This document shows positions 13,101-24,460 of a DNA stretch of 64,000 bases, piece after piece (position 1 is the first letter of the stretch; each line of letters starts with the position of its first letter). The stretch comes from Gigantopelta aegis. Its lineage: Eukaryota > Mollusca > Gastropoda > Neomphalida > Peltospiridae. A model generated the notes under the pieces. That model was not told the DNA's origin and searched no databases. It was given only the letters and a program-made list of their open reading frames with translations. The translations under genes and the position numbers were made by a program. The stretch lies in assembly GCF_016097555.1 (NCBI RefSeq), contig NC_054702.1:82563624-82627623 (forward strand), read 5' to 3'.

Positions 13101-14492
13101 GGTTAGCGTGTGTCACTAACAGCACTTGAAAAAGCACCAGCTTTGGTTGTCAGGCTGGCATATTTGTTAAACTCTACTGTCAGGAATATTATCATGAACA
13201 AGTAACACCGACATCTGATGTGTAGGTATAGTTCCTTCATACAGGGTTCTGAAACACCTGGGCGAGAATTAGCCCAGCGGTAAAGCGCTTACTTGATGCA
13301 CGGTCGGTTTGGGATGTGGTATGTGCTACCCTGTCTGTGGGATTGTGCATATAAAAGATCCCTTGCTACTAATGGAACCAATGTAGCAGGCTTTCTCTAA
13401 GACTATATGTCAAAAATACCAAATGTTTGACATCCAATAGCCGATGATTAATAAATCATGTGCTTTAGTGGTGTCGTTAAAAAAATAAACTAACTGAAAT
13501 ACCTGAACATTTTGGAATTTCTGCAGAACTTTAATTGTAGTTGAATGTGTTGGAATCCTACTGGACATATCCCAACATTTTTTTTTTTTTTAATCGATCT
13601 TTAATTACAGGTGTGCTGTATGTTTTGTATGTCATTACAGTTACGTGATGAAGAGCTGTCTAAAGAGATGCAAGAGTCAAACTGGTTCTCTGCTCCATCA
13701 GCTCTCCGAGTGTACGGCCAATATCTGAACCTGGACAGAGATCGCAATGGTATGCTCAGCAAAGAAGAATTGGCCAGGTATTTTTTGAGGAAATTACTGA
13801 ATTGTTTTGATGGGTTTTTTTGCATTGAAGATTAAATGTTCAAATAAGGCCCAACACACAAAGAGCTGGGTTTGGCAAGTATGGTATCAAGTCAAAACAC
13901 AAAAACACTGCATTGAACAGGACAAAACAAACTTTGTCTGTCTGTGCTGGCGCCAACTACAGATCTGGTAACAGACAACCTAGAATAAGCACTATATACA
14001 GTGCAACACTCACTAGACCCATATCCAGCATCAGTGTGTGTAGGCTTTAGTGGGACAAGTCTTACAATAATTACTTCTCTCTCCCCCCCCCCCCCCCCCC
14101 CCCTACTCTATATGAATTAAAACCTAATTTTATGTCTCTCTTGTTTTTGTAAAGATTGGAAAACCGATAAAAATTACACAATTAGCATATTGTAATTTTG
14201 TCATAACTTTTATTTGGGAATGATTTGTTCATGTACTAATCGAATATACTGTTCTTAATAACTAGTATATATTATACTTTGGATTTGGGGGGTTTTCATG
14301 TTATGGTAACAACTGCTCTTTATTTCAGGTATGGTACAAGTACACTCACCGATGTTTTCTTGGATCGTGTATTCCAGGAATGCTTGACCTATGAAGGTGA
14401 AATGGTAAGGGTATTTTTTTTTAAATAAAAATTCCTGTTATGTGAATTAGTGTGCGTAAATAAAAACGATTATTGCAGAATTCCCGACTATT

Positions 14493-14523
<31 letters not shown>

Positions 14524-17500
14524 ATCAGGTGGTAGGTAATATTTGGTTTTACTTAAAAACAGTAACATTGATTTATTCAGCAAGACATTTTTTTTTTTTT
14601 AAAGTGTTTAGTTAAATCTAACAGTTGTTTTCTAATGTCATATTAGTCATTGTATAAAATTTGTTCTATTTTTAGGACTATAAGACATACCTGGATTTCA
14701 TTTTGGCCATGGAGAATCGACGCGAACCTCAAGCACTTAGATATCTGTTCCGAATCCTTGATTTAGAGCACAAAGGATATCTGAATGTGTTTTCTCTCAA
14801 CTTCTTCTTTAGGGTAGGTTTGCACAGTATTTAAAGTACACAAAATTCAGCAATAAGTTGTATTTTTAATTAAAGTAATCTCTTTGTACATGATTTAAAC
14901 TACAATTAAAAGTATTGCGATTTAGGCTCTTATTTTATACATTATAGTTTTACAATGTCAAGAATTTATTCAGAGATGTTCTGGCCATATCTGTGACTTT
15001 GTGTTGTTTATTCATGAAATGTTATTTGTACAAGTTGAGAAATGGAAGCATTTAACCCTCAGCAAACAGATTATTTTCCCCCTAGTATATCATTGGTAAT
15101 GATACAACTATGTTTGTACATTATTATTGTTGGTTTTTGATGTTTACTGATAATTGTACCTTGGTGTTTACTTGCAGGCAATACAAGAACAGATGAAGTT
15201 ACATGGTCAGGAACCCGTGTCTTTTCATGATGTGAAGGATGAGATATTTGATATGGTGAAACCAGATGACCCATTTAAACTGACACTACAAGATTTAATC
15301 AATAGGTTTGTACATTTATGAATACAATATGGTTATCAAAAACCTGGAAAGTTATGGGATTTTTTAATAATTTTTATAGACTCTAGTATTGATGTACTAA
15401 ATTTTTTTATAAAGTATTGGAAAGTCATGGAAAATAATTATCACAGTCTGTATTTGTGTGCTATTCATTCTCATGGTGCAGGGATGACAGCATTCTCATG
15501 GTTTTGTCCAAGAGTTGTGAATAGTCTTATTCAACTTACCGTACTAGCACAACAACAATGCTATACGACCCTGAGTTATAACCTCCACTGCAGAATTATC
15601 TCCCCTTGCCGGATGTATAACCTACACCCGCGCATGGGTAGACCGTATATCCTCGTTTCTGATTCTGCAGTCCTCCATTGCAGTCGTGTTCGAGTTCTGT
15701 AGTAAATTTTTTGTCAAATTCTTAAATTGTTTATTAATTTGTAATTTTGTTTTACTCTGTCATACGAGGTCTTTTGGGTGATTTACACAGGGGGTTAATG
15801 TCTGACACGGCTTCCTCGGGCTCCAACCGGTTGGTTGTGTGTGCCGAGGGGGGTTGTCTTAAACGACTGCCCCAGTTTGATCAGCATTTGTTATGTCATT
15901 CTTGTTATTTTGAACGCCAGTGTCATATCTGTGTAAATTGGTCCCCCTCCACGTGGTAACCGGCCTCGGTGGCGTCGTGGCAGGCCATCGGTCTACAGGC
16001 TGGTAGGTACTGGGTTCGGATCCCAGTCGAGGCATGGAATTTTTAATCCAGATACCGACTCCAAACCCTGAGTGAATGCCCCGCAAGGCTCAATGGGTAG
16101 GTGTAAACCACTTGCACCGACCAGTGATCCATAACTGGTTCAACAAAGGCCATGGTTTGTGCTATCCTGCCTGTGGGAAGCGCAAATAAAAGATCCCTTG
16201 CTGCCTGTCGTAAAAAAGAGTAGCCTATGTGGCGACAGCGGGTTTCCTCTAAAAAAATATGTGTGGTCCTTAACCATATGTCTGACGCCATATAACCGTA
16301 AATAAAATGTGTTGAGTGCGTCGTTAAATAAAACACTTCTTTCTTTCCCTCCACATGGGGGAAGGCTAAGAAGCTGTCAAAAGACGCCAAGCTAAGAGGA
16401 TGATTAGATGTGAACGGGACGGGCGGAGCACAGTGGCAACCTCCGGGGTCGTGCTCCAGTTCAAAGAGCTCACGGACAAGTGGTAGGTGCAATGGCGCCT
16501 CCTTGTCTGTTCGCCATCTTCATGGTGATACCAGTAAACCCGAAGCGCCACTTGGCACGGAGGGGGCGCTGTTGCTGAAGCAGGGAAGGTTTCTTTCAGG
16601 TCGGGCTCCGTTCCACCTGGGGATTTGCTTTTGCCTCCGTTGGTGGAGGCGGCACCTGTTACGGTTGTAACGGAGGCGTCAGTCGGAGGGAGTGCAGTCG
16701 TGGCAGGAATGACTGTGTCTCTCAGTTCCGACTCCCATCTTGCTGATGGGGGCAGGGTTATCGGTCCGTCTGTGGAGGGGTCGATTAGCTCTAGAATGAA
16801 GTCTGCTTCGCGGCGCTGTTTGTCTCACCAGATTTCTGGTGCAGGGTTTGGCGAAATCGTGAAGTCTCACAACGTTGTCTCAGTCACGGAGCGGGTGGCA
16901 TTGTTACGGGTGCGACGCCAGTGGGCGTCCCTTCTGTTGTTGGGGCACCTGTACAGCGTCATCAACTTTTAGATCATTCGCATATGGCTGCGTCAACTGG
17001 GTTGGCTAATCCACACGTGGTACGTTGGGTTCAGAATTCGGCGCTTTCTTGGGTGCGCCTGTGTCTACACCGATGGTCAATCCGGACCTGTCAGATCGGG
17101 GTAGAGGTTCCAGGTGTTATCCCTCGACTGCGTGGGCGGAACCTTTCGTTCAGGGTCCAATGGTTTCGGGTGGCCCTCAGGGGCGGACTCGGGGGGGACT
17201 ATGTTTCTCTTTTTGAGAATTTCATGGCCTAGCATGGGGAATCGCCTCCACCAGTCCCTCCACCGCCGGGGTTTCCAGCAAGACCGGGCTTTGGACCAGT
17301 TTGCAGATTCGGCCGGTCCGCATCGTCCTGCCCATGCAGTTTCGTTTCCGTTACGGTCAGCGCATGGCGCATCGTTTGAAAAAATTTCTTCTTCGGAAGA
17401 GGATTTTCCCTCCTAATCAGTGTGTGGTTCGGGGGAAGGGTCGGCGCCAGGTTCGGTGCTATGAGATTCCCAATTGGGCCGATGGTACGCCAGACGGCGA

Positions 17501-20323
17501 TTATGATTACCAGGCAGTTCTTGGTTTTGTACGGGAACAGGTCCGACTGGTGTGCGCGGATGCAATTCCGTCGGAGGAGGCTGTTCAGTCTTACAAGGGT
17601 GTTTCGTTTGGAAACCGGCCTTTAGCGACGGACGCTCTGCGGAAGGATTTCGGCTTGCCGTTAGCGCACGAGGCGCATGAATCTCTTGCGGAGATTGATG
17701 CTTTGATTGCAGGTAGCGGTCGTATTTTGGGGGCGGTGGTGGAAGAGTTTCCGGTAGCGTTAGCTACCGGGAAACTGTTGTCTGCGGCAAAGGATTTGTC
17801 CACGTGTTCATATAAGACATTGGGAGCTTCCTTCCTTTCACATCCAGCGGTCGTTTCCACTAGGGTGAAGGCAGACTGCCACCCATCTCCTAATGTCAGT
17901 GTGCCACTCATGGATTTAGAGACTTTGGAGAGGTTATCTAAACTTCTTTTTCAAGTCAACCATTTAGGTATGTTCCTATTTGGGTTAGATAAAGTAGTCA
18001 CGGGTCTTCCGCCGATGGCTAAGGGTTGTTTGTTGGTGGCTTCTAAAGCCTCTCATCACGTCGCTCAGCTTGCTGGGCGTGTTTTTGCCAACAGTCTACT
18101 TCTGTGTCGGGATCACTACCTGGCAGGACTGAGAGCGACGGGTGTGGTTAAAACCTACTTTCGTAGTCGCTCAGTAAGGGAAACCTTACTTTTTGGGACC
18201 AATTTTAACTTGGTCATGGACCAAGAAGCGGCGAAATTCGTCCCTGCTGCTCAGAGACTGCGTTGGACAGAGTGGCATCCGAAGCCGGAGGTTTTCCGAC
18301 TTCACGCATGGCGGTTGTCGGGGAAACCGAGGCTTTTCTAAACGGGTTGCTGAGCTCGTCTCCTCTTCGAAGCGCCAGTCTACGGAGAGGGTCTACCAGT
18401 GTCACTGGCGCGCTTGGGTTCGTTGGGCGACTGAGAGGGACGTGGATCCCTTGTCGCCTACTGTTAATGACTTAGCTGAGTACTTTCTGGCTCTTGTCCA
18501 AGAAAGACAGCTGAAGGTTCAAACAGTGAGAAGTCACCGGTCGTCCATTTTCACTACTCTGAGGCAGTGTGGACATCAAGATTTCTCAACGAATCTCGTA
18601 TTGCACGACTTGCTTAAGTCGTTGCAAAACACAGTTGAGAAGCCTTCCATTTTGCCTAAATGGAATGTTTTTCTGGTTCTGCATGCACTCAAAGGCAAGC
18701 CCTACGAGCCTTTGAAATTCGCCAGTCTTCGTCATTTGACGTGGAAAACTTTGTTTCTGGTCTCACTAGCGGCTTGCCGTCGTATTAGTGAGATTCATGC
18801 TTTTTGCATGATTTGGTGGATTACAATACGGACGGGTCAGTTACATTATGTACTGATCCTGTTTTCGTGGCTAAGAACCAGGTGCCAGGGGAGGAATTTC
18901 CTCCGGCCATCATTCAGTGTTTATCTCGTACGCTTTCTGCCGATAATTCTGATAGACTTCTTTGTCCGGTGCGGGCTTTGAAATTCTATTTGGAGCATAC
19001 GAGAAATCTCCGGCAAAACACTAAGAGACTGTTTATCTCTTTCACACACCAACCAGGAGACATTACGAAGAATGCTTTGTCGAGATGGATTGCTGCAACC
19101 ATCAGACTGGCATATGAGAAGGCGGGTGATCATGTTCTGCGGAATTTCTCTGTTCGACCTCATGAGATTCGGGCGATTTCTGCTTCCCTTAATTTCCATG
19201 ATTCTTTGGACATTTTCAAGGTCATGAGTGCGGGGTTTTGGAAAGGTCGACACACGTTTGACTGGTTTTATTTCCGTGATATGGCTGTTGGTCCGGACAG
19301 AACTCCGCAGATTCTATCAGTCATTGCAGGGCAGCAAGTCATTTCGGTGCGCAGGGCCATGAGTAGACCCTTATTTCGTCCGGTCGCTAGCGGCATTCTT
19401 TCTGGGAGATAGTTCTCCACCTCCTGTTTGGAGAGTGGGGGGGTGGATGGTTGACTATCTGGGGCAGTCAAGTGTCTTTTACCATTACTTGGTGTGCGGG
19501 TTTCCTCACCTTGTTAACTTGGTTTACTTTCATTACTTGAGACAAACATTACTGGTTGAATGGGTAAGTCCTCCTTGTTTTCTTACCTCCTCCCTTTAAT
19601 GTTAAATTCTCGTGCTTTAACGGTGTTATATCACGTCTGTTATAGCATTGTTGTTGTGCTAGTACAGTAAGTTGAATAAGACTATTAGAAAATTTGTTTC
19701 TAATTTTCATTATTATTCATACTCACCTAGTACAACAACCATTACCTCCCACCCGCCCTGATGGAGGTTGTTTTTGATTCAGTCATTCCGGACTTTGAAT
19801 CGATAACGAGGATATACGGTCTACCCATGCGCGGGTGTAGGTTATACATCCAGCAAGGGGAGATAATTCTGCAGTGGAGGTTATAACTCAGGGTCGTATA
19901 GCATTGTTGTTGTGCTAGTACTAGGTAAGTATGAATAATAATGAAAATTAGAAATAAATTTTCTAATACAGCACGTATTGGGTTTAATATTTTTAAAAAG
20001 CATTAATTATGTTAAGTCTTTATAATGTTTTTGTGTTTAAAATGTTTAATTTGAAATAAATTGTGTTGATTCTTTAGTGTTATACTGGGGTGTGGGGCTT
20101 GGTTTAGTAATTCTCAGTTTTGATTGTTTTATTATTTTGTTTCTTCAGATTTCAAAATGTAAAACATATTTTAAAATATATTGAAGGTGAAATGTTTGTT
20201 TTCTGTATTTTCAGTGGCAAAGGTGATACAGTTGTCAGTATTCTGATAGACTTAAATGACTTTTGGACATATGAAAACCGCGAGTATCTGGCCCCAGAGA
20301 TGACTGACGAAGCAGAAATCTGA
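4103..20323 (+). CDS. PPP2R3C: PP2A regulatory subunit B'' gamma (PPP2R3C/G5PR), complete
   Basis: This is an EF-hand regulatory subunit that targets protein phosphatase 2A (and PP5 in vertebrates). Coding exons: 4103-4148, 7338-7450, 8156-8205, 9007-9061, 9549-9661, 11629-11797, 12155-12199, 12726-12869, 13641-13777, 14329-14404, 14676-14813, 15178-15305, 20215-20323. They total 1323 nt and 440 aa with all phases agreeing; human has about 453. The start MEWNQTLRKYL matches the human MDWKEVLRRRL. Diagnostic runs are RISIMQFFNYVMRKVWLHQT, FFFFLDPLRTGKIKIQDIL and NWFSAPSALRVYGQYLNLD. A canonical EF-hand loop DRDRNGMLSKEE lies at residues about 277-288, with weaker loops near 225 and 345. The end is ILIDLNDFWTYENREYL. 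The exon 1 donor (gtgcga) is weak; all other introns are ordinary GT-AG. The last intron (4.9 kb) is swollen by a DIRS-like element, and introns 1 and 5 hold an inverted pair of hAT-like repeats. Confidence 0.95.
4400..4580 (+). repeat. Short dispersed repeat (ttaaagggag family)
   Basis: The stretch beginning ttaaagggagtgtaaac, with the landmarks gatgcatacctgga and gtgattattcctgctaactggggg, recurs in shorter form at 42783-42900. It looks like a fragment of a TTAA-starting element. It lies in PPP2R3C intron 1. Confidence 0.6.
4714..5795 (+). mobile_element. hAT-like non-autonomous repeat, copy 1
   Basis: It begins cagtgttctcgtgctccatt and then runs through a GC-rich block (gcggggcggcccgccccgct) and CCCTCCTTTA-rich sequence. 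It ends near caccctccactg. A second, shorter copy lies in reverse at 10647-11347. The cagtg ends resemble hAT termini, but no clean 8-bp duplication was found. The 122-aa open frame at 5364-5732 falls inside this repeat and is not a recognised protein. It lies in PPP2R3C intron 1. Confidence 0.65.
6739..6760 (+). repeat. Short GA-rich tract
   Basis: gtgagagagagagagcgcacg in PPP2R3C intron 1. The rest of the intron from 5800 to 7337 is AT-rich and shows no recognised feature. Confidence 0.6.
8554..8838 (+). repeat. SINE, full-length-like, in PPP2R3C intron 3
   Basis: The head gcccagtggtaaagcgcttg, the middle gcatataaaagatcccttgct, and the end gttaaacaaaacaaactt are all present. It lies between the exons ending at 8205 and starting at 9007. 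Confidence 0.85.
9906..10542 (+). mobile_element. TA-flanked MITE with CAGTC termini, 637 bp
   Basis: The left end CAGTCAAACCTGTC and the right end GACAGATTTGACTG are inverted repeats with one mismatch, and TA stands on both sides. This fits Tc1/mariner- or pogo-type insertion. Inside, blocks such as gtggccgc and gacaggtg recur near each end as subterminal repeats. No transposase was seen. It lies in PPP2R3C intron 5. Confidence 0.8.
10647..11347 (-). mobile_element. hAT-like non-autonomous repeat, copy 2 (reverse)
   Basis: Read on the minus strand, it starts cagtgctccatttaagtggg and follows the copy at 4714-5795 block by block, including aggagtatgtctttccaca and tggtaaccaa. It ends near agaacacttg. 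It lies in PPP2R3C intron 5 in the opposite orientation to copy 1 in intron 1. Confidence 0.65.
11573..11596 (+). repeat. (AAT)n microsatellite
   Basis: aataataat repeated about eight times, just upstream of the acceptor of the 11629 exon of PPP2R3C. Confidence 0.85.
13261..13490 (+). repeat. SINE with internal deletion
   Basis: The head gcccagcggtaaagcgctta is followed directly by gggatgtggtatgtgctaccc, so the segment between head and middle is missing. The 3' end is gtcgttaaaaaaataaac. It lies in the intron before the 13641 exon of PPP2R3C. Confidence 0.8.
14083..14103 (+). repeat. poly-C tract
   Basis: A run of 21 C after a short CT stretch, in the intron of PPP2R3C between 13777 and 14329. 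Confidence 0.9.
14493..14524 (+). repeat. (TA)n microsatellite
   Basis: Alternating TA of about 30 bases in the PPP2R3C intron between 14404 and 14676. Confidence 0.85.
15541..15657 (+). repeat. Left inverted terminal repeat of the DIRS-like element
   Basis: It starts gtactagcacaacaacaatg and ends in atatcctcgtt. It matches the reverse complement of 19805-19921 with one mismatch over 117 positions. Confidence 0.92.
15801..18341 (+). pseudogene. gag-like region of the DIRS-like element (fossil)
   Basis: The start region (MSDTASSGSNRLVV) leads into a Cys/His-rich stretch before the SINE. The later part contains a 346-residue open stretch (17301-18341) whose end resembles DIRS gag proteins (RSVRETLLFGTNF). 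The SINE at 15957-16346 lies inside the region. It is a fossil copy; no host function is proposed. Confidence 0.65.
15957..16346 (+). repeat. SINE inserted in the DIRS-like element, with target duplication
   Basis: It is flanked by ccctccacgtgg (15945-15956) and ccctccacatgg (16347-16358), a 12-bp target duplication with one change. The head (ccggcctcggtggcgtcgtgg, with a B-box-like ggttcggatccc) differs from the common SINE head in this window. The middle (aaaagatcccttgctgcctg) and the tail (gagtgcgtcgttaaataaaac) are shared with other copies. It is younger than the element it sits in. Confidence 0.9.
18342..19412 (+). pseudogene. Tyrosine-recombinase-like region of the DIRS-like element (fossil)
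   Basis: The N-terminal part resembles the SAM-like core-binding fold of tyrosine recombinases (STERVYQCHWRAWVRWATER). The C-terminal part has the catalytic-type motif RPHEIRAISAS (H-x-x-R) and a FYFRDMA block like that of DIRS and Crypton recombinases. In an intact element it would insert circular DNA. It is a fossil copy. Confidence 0.75.
19641..19732 (+). repeat. Internal complementary region of the DIRS-like element
   Basis: 19641-19686 is the reverse complement of the left end (15520-15565), and 19683-19732 is the reverse complement of the right end (about 19918-19968). Together they equal the reverse of a right-end/left-end junction, as expected for the guide that closes DIRS circles. 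Confidence 0.85.
19805..19921 (-). repeat. Right inverted terminal repeat of the DIRS-like element
   Basis: Its reverse complement equals 15541-15657 apart from one base (tgc/tgt context near the middle). Confidence 0.92.
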
Positions 20324-21060
20324 ACAAAGCAATATTAAATCAATACGTGTTTTCTTATGAGTTTACTCATTGTGAAATAGTTGCAAAGCATTACTGCCAT
20401 TGGAAGGTTTACAAAACACAAGACAATCAGGATGTACTGATGTGATATTTGTGTGAGACTTGTCTCATGTTTTAACATGTATTTTATTGTTTAATAGCAC
20501 TCTGTGAGCATAGCATAAAATATGGAAGTACTAGCCAAAAAAATGTGATCATGTTTTATTATGTAAATTTTAGTTTGTGGGAGCAAACCATGGTGCTACA
20601 AATAGTTCAATGCAGACGGTAAAAGCACAAGTATATTAAACAGCTAATGTGGTTAATCTGCTTCTGAAAAATTGTTGCCGATTTTATCATAAAGAAGTAA
20701 CTTAGCTGTTAATATATTTGTAACATCTTTCCACAAATTTTGTGGTTAAGTCATTACAATAGCTAAAGAATCGACTACAGTTTGTAGTACTCACTATCAT
20801 TCCCTATTCTAACCAGTGTTTTACATCTGACATGTGCTATTCAGTCTGTAAGAAAATTCATATAACTCATCTCTTGTGACCAACCAGTAGTGTCTTGTGG
20901 CAAGCAGGATTCTTCTCTCATTATCTAGACAATGTTTGTCTATAAATTAACATACCTCATGCAAGTGATGAAAGAACCCCCTTTTGTCAGTTAATTTCCT
21001 TCTTTTTTCCACCTTGAAATAATTAGCCATAAAATGTACTAGTTCATTATGAAAATAAAC
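20324..21060 (+). other. Probable 3' UTR of PPP2R3C
   Basis: AT-rich sequence follows the TGA at 20321-20323. A clear AATAAA occurs at 21054-21059. There is no coding sequence. Confidence 0.45.
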
Positions 21061-22180
21061 ACCCTTGAAAAATTCTTGATGACAAACATGGCATTGATAT
21101 TCTAAAGGCAAAATTTATGCAAAATTGTTTATAAAAATATATACTTTTTTACATTTATGTTGGATTATGTTAAATAGCTTAATCCTGTATAGATACTTGA
21201 ACTTCATAGCTCGGTTACGGAAAGCTTGCATGGATATTTTATAGCACTTAATTGTGATAAAACCTATGTGATTGTCTTCTTTTTTTTAATCCAAATCTAA
21301 TGATTCAGTATTTTGATATGCAGTGACTAGTACACTCCAGGGCTATGTTTTATGAAGCAATTTTAGTATTAAAATCACCTGAAGTGTCTACGGTAGTGAC
21401 CATAATGTTTTCCTACAATCTACTAAATGACTACAATCTAATTTTAATATTGCGAGTGCATATTAACACCCAGATATCAAAATGGCAAATTTAATTTTGC
21501 TATGCCAGGAACATTTATATTGTGATAGAAGCATGCATATAGCTACTCAAGGAACTAATATCACATATTGGATGCCACAGCATGCTATTATGCAACTGTT
21601 GCACAGGTTTTGGGCAGATTTGGAGTCGATGTCCAACTGCTCACCAAAATTATTTTCCTAGATCAGTTCGCCATGATAAAAAAAGCTATTTGCTAAACAA
21701 ACCTACAAAGTCTGGTTAATATTTACAAATCATACTAAGATCTTCCTAACAGCAATGTGTGCTTCAAAGGAAAATAACTCTTTAAGTGGTTACTACTAAA
21801 AAAAATTTATTTCAATTCAAAGATTTTAACCTTAGAATCATTATTGTAGTAAGTTGGCATTTACAATTGCATTAAAATCACCAAGTTTGATAGTACCTAA
21901 AATTGTTTTATAAAACAGGGCCTTGGTTTTACATTTCTTTATAATACTGTATTGTGAATTTGTATGTATACAAAGGATAATAATTTCAGTGAAAAAAAAT
22001 TTAACAGTTATGAGCTTTAGCAAGTGACAAATGAAAATAATTTCACTTGGGATATAATGTTAAAAAAAAAGTGTCAACTGACATGATTATAACCTACAGC
22101 ACCAATTCACATGTCATTTAACAGACCATGACTTTAACATCTTGTCTACCAGGACATTACTTAGGTTTAACAATAACTGG

Positions 22181-22336
22181 TACCAGGGCCCATGCTTTTA
22201 AAACTTTTAAGAGTCCAGACTCAATCTCAAATGATGTCACATGAATGCAATTTGTATGGCGTTGCCGTGATGTTACTGTCCCAGACTCTATTAGTCTCAA
22301 GTCTAGACTCTAAAAAATTATACGCACCAGGCCAGG
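22181..22336. mobile_element. Imperfect fold-back repeat (MITE remnant)
   Basis: The left arm ccagggcccatgc with agagtccagactcaatctc pairs imperfectly with the right arm gtctcaagtctagactct with gcaccaggccagg. A cctgg/ccagg pair lies at the ends. No clean target duplication was found. Confidence 0.5.
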
Positions 22337-22610
22337 TTTATTTTCTGTTTATTATCCAGACATTTATGTTTCCTTAAATTATATTTATGTTTACTATATA
22401 GAAACTCAAAATTAATCTACATATTAAGTGGTATTTCTAACTTGTGATTTGTTCATGTTCAAAGTCGGGTTTTTTTTTAACCCAGAGTCTGTTTATTAAA
22501 TTAAAGAAATAGGTAAAAGAAAGAAAAAACACTCCAATAACTCCCATTTTGTTATCGGGTTAGCATTGGCAATAGACTAGTAAATGAAATACATAATATG
22601 TTTACAGTGT

Positions 22611-22780
22611 GGGGTTTGGTGTTACTCAGTGGTCAATTGGCCTTAGTGGATCCATCAGCATTTCCCCTATCCCAAATGGTGCCCTATAGCTGGCATGTCA
22701 AAGACCATGGTATGTGTTGTCCTATCTATAGGTAAGTATATAAAAATCACTTGCTGCAATTTGATGCAACAGGTTTGTAC
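22611..22780 (+). repeat. Old SINE remnant
   Basis: ccatggtatgtgttgtcctatctatagg and tataaaaatcacttgctgc are diverged versions of the SINE middle. Confidence 0.6.
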
Positions 22781-24460
22781 TCTTAATTATACCAAATGCC
22801 ATAGCTTAAAAAGTGATAAATATTATTTTCCTTTATGTTGAAAGTTTGCAAGTTAGAATTATCATATATAATACCAACAAGGTCATTGATCAGTACTAAA
22901 AACAAATAACATTACAAGATGGTACACTATGCCAGTATGTAATGTCTTGCAATCTCTGTAAGAAAATATTTTTAACATTATGACCATACTATGGGGTAAT
23001 AAATTGTGATCATGCCATTGCTCACTGCCATTTTATATGACATATATTTTAATTGGTTTTATTTTTATCTTGTGTCAACAGCATTTTAAAATGATTGTGC
23101 ACCATGACATAAAATAATTGATTTGTCCCAATGAAAGTGAATAAAGATTGCATTAATACACATTTAAATATTTGGCATAAATTTGATAATGGCAAAATAT
23201 GTATTGAATGAATCATCCTGTATCATTAAGTTTGTTTGAAATATGTTTCAGATTAGTAACCAATATCTGTGATATCGGATTTATTTATCTGAATTATTTT
23301 ATACCAGTCTTTTGTCATCCTGTTATTCAGGTGAAAACTCCCATGTCTAGTATTCAAAATTAATAGAAAGACAGCTGCCAGTAAATTGAGCATCTGGAAT
23401 AATCGGAAATAATATGCTCACCCAGCATAACCGCCATTAAAAAACATCCTTAGTTTTGTTTATATTTTAATATTTGTAACCCAAGACATTGTTCAACATT
23501 TTATTAACAGTAAAAATATATACAGTCTTGAAAGTCATTCCAATCAACATTACATCAATTTTAGTTGAATTTTCTTATTTCCATTGCCTTCTTTGTAGCT
23601 GGACAACCATAACTCATTGGAATGTTGTCATATTCTGAGGAATAGACATGATATGTTGGGGAGTATGTACAATGTCAGACTAGAATGGTTACATGAATTG
23701 TATATGTATGGCAAAGATTTTTATTCATTCAACTAAATAATCATGATATCTTAGTTGTTATCAATATTTTTCACAATACATGTGTAAATGAATTCAGCAT
23801 TGTTGCCATATTAAGAATAAAACCTGTGTGCACAGGTGTGCTATATTGTACAATATTTACCACATGTTATGTATTAACTGTTGGTATAAACACACATACA
23901 TGTATTTGCACACATGTTGAACTGGTATTTTACCAACAGATGGCACAGATGCAAATGTTTCTGAACACATTGTATACAGTATTCCTATTTGCAGTTTTCT
24001 ACAATATGGTATTAGATTAACCAACGAGTTAGTTTTGTTTATGGACGTTTGCATCATCTCCCTATGCCATTGGTTCAGATTATCAAAAGAAATTCACCCC
24101 AAAATTGCTGAGCTGACTAAACATAGTTAACATATGGATAGAGGCATCACAATTAAATTTATTATAATATCTTCAATTAATGTAGCATTTTGTACAGGCC
24201 TTAACTGCTTAGAAGATGGTGTATTCAGTTAAGTTTGAGATGTTTGTGCAATAAATGTTTATGCTTTAATACAAAAATTTAAAATAAAAACATCCATTAA
24301 AAATAACTTGACGTGCACTTTTAGTATGAGTGAACAATTAAAAAAGGAATACTCTTTTGTGATAAAATGTAATATACAACACAAATCAAGTATCATTAGG
24401 GAAAGTCAAAAGGTACATTACCCAAATATAAAATACAACATGAAACTGCACACTACAGTG

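Larger units (their letters stand above)
15520..19967 (+). mobile_element. DIRS-like tyrosine-recombinase retroelement (fossil)
   Basis: This is a 4.4 kb insertion in the last intron of PPP2R3C. Its parts are 117-bp inverted terminal repeats, a gag-like region, a tyrosine-recombinase-like region, and an internal complementary region just before the right repeat. This layout is typical of the DIRS order. I did not recognise a reverse transcriptase or RNase H, so it may be a non-autonomous relative. The internal complementary region places the ends at AAT (15520-15522 and 19965-19967), with no longer target duplication. The element looks broken, with few breaks, and carries a SINE insertion (15957-16346). 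Near-identity of the two terminal repeats suggests a fairly recent arrival. Base composition is clearly more GC-rich than the host intron. Confidence 0.85.
21061..24460. other. Intergenic AT-rich DNA with little structure
   Basis: Apart from the fold-back repeat at 22181-22336 and the SINE remnant at 22611-22780, I see only short chance frames and no gene, RNA or promoter here. Confidence 0.5.

Noticed and set aside
17591-17911. Minus-strand frame in the DIRS-like element
   Set aside because: It is an antisense shadow of the gag-like region.
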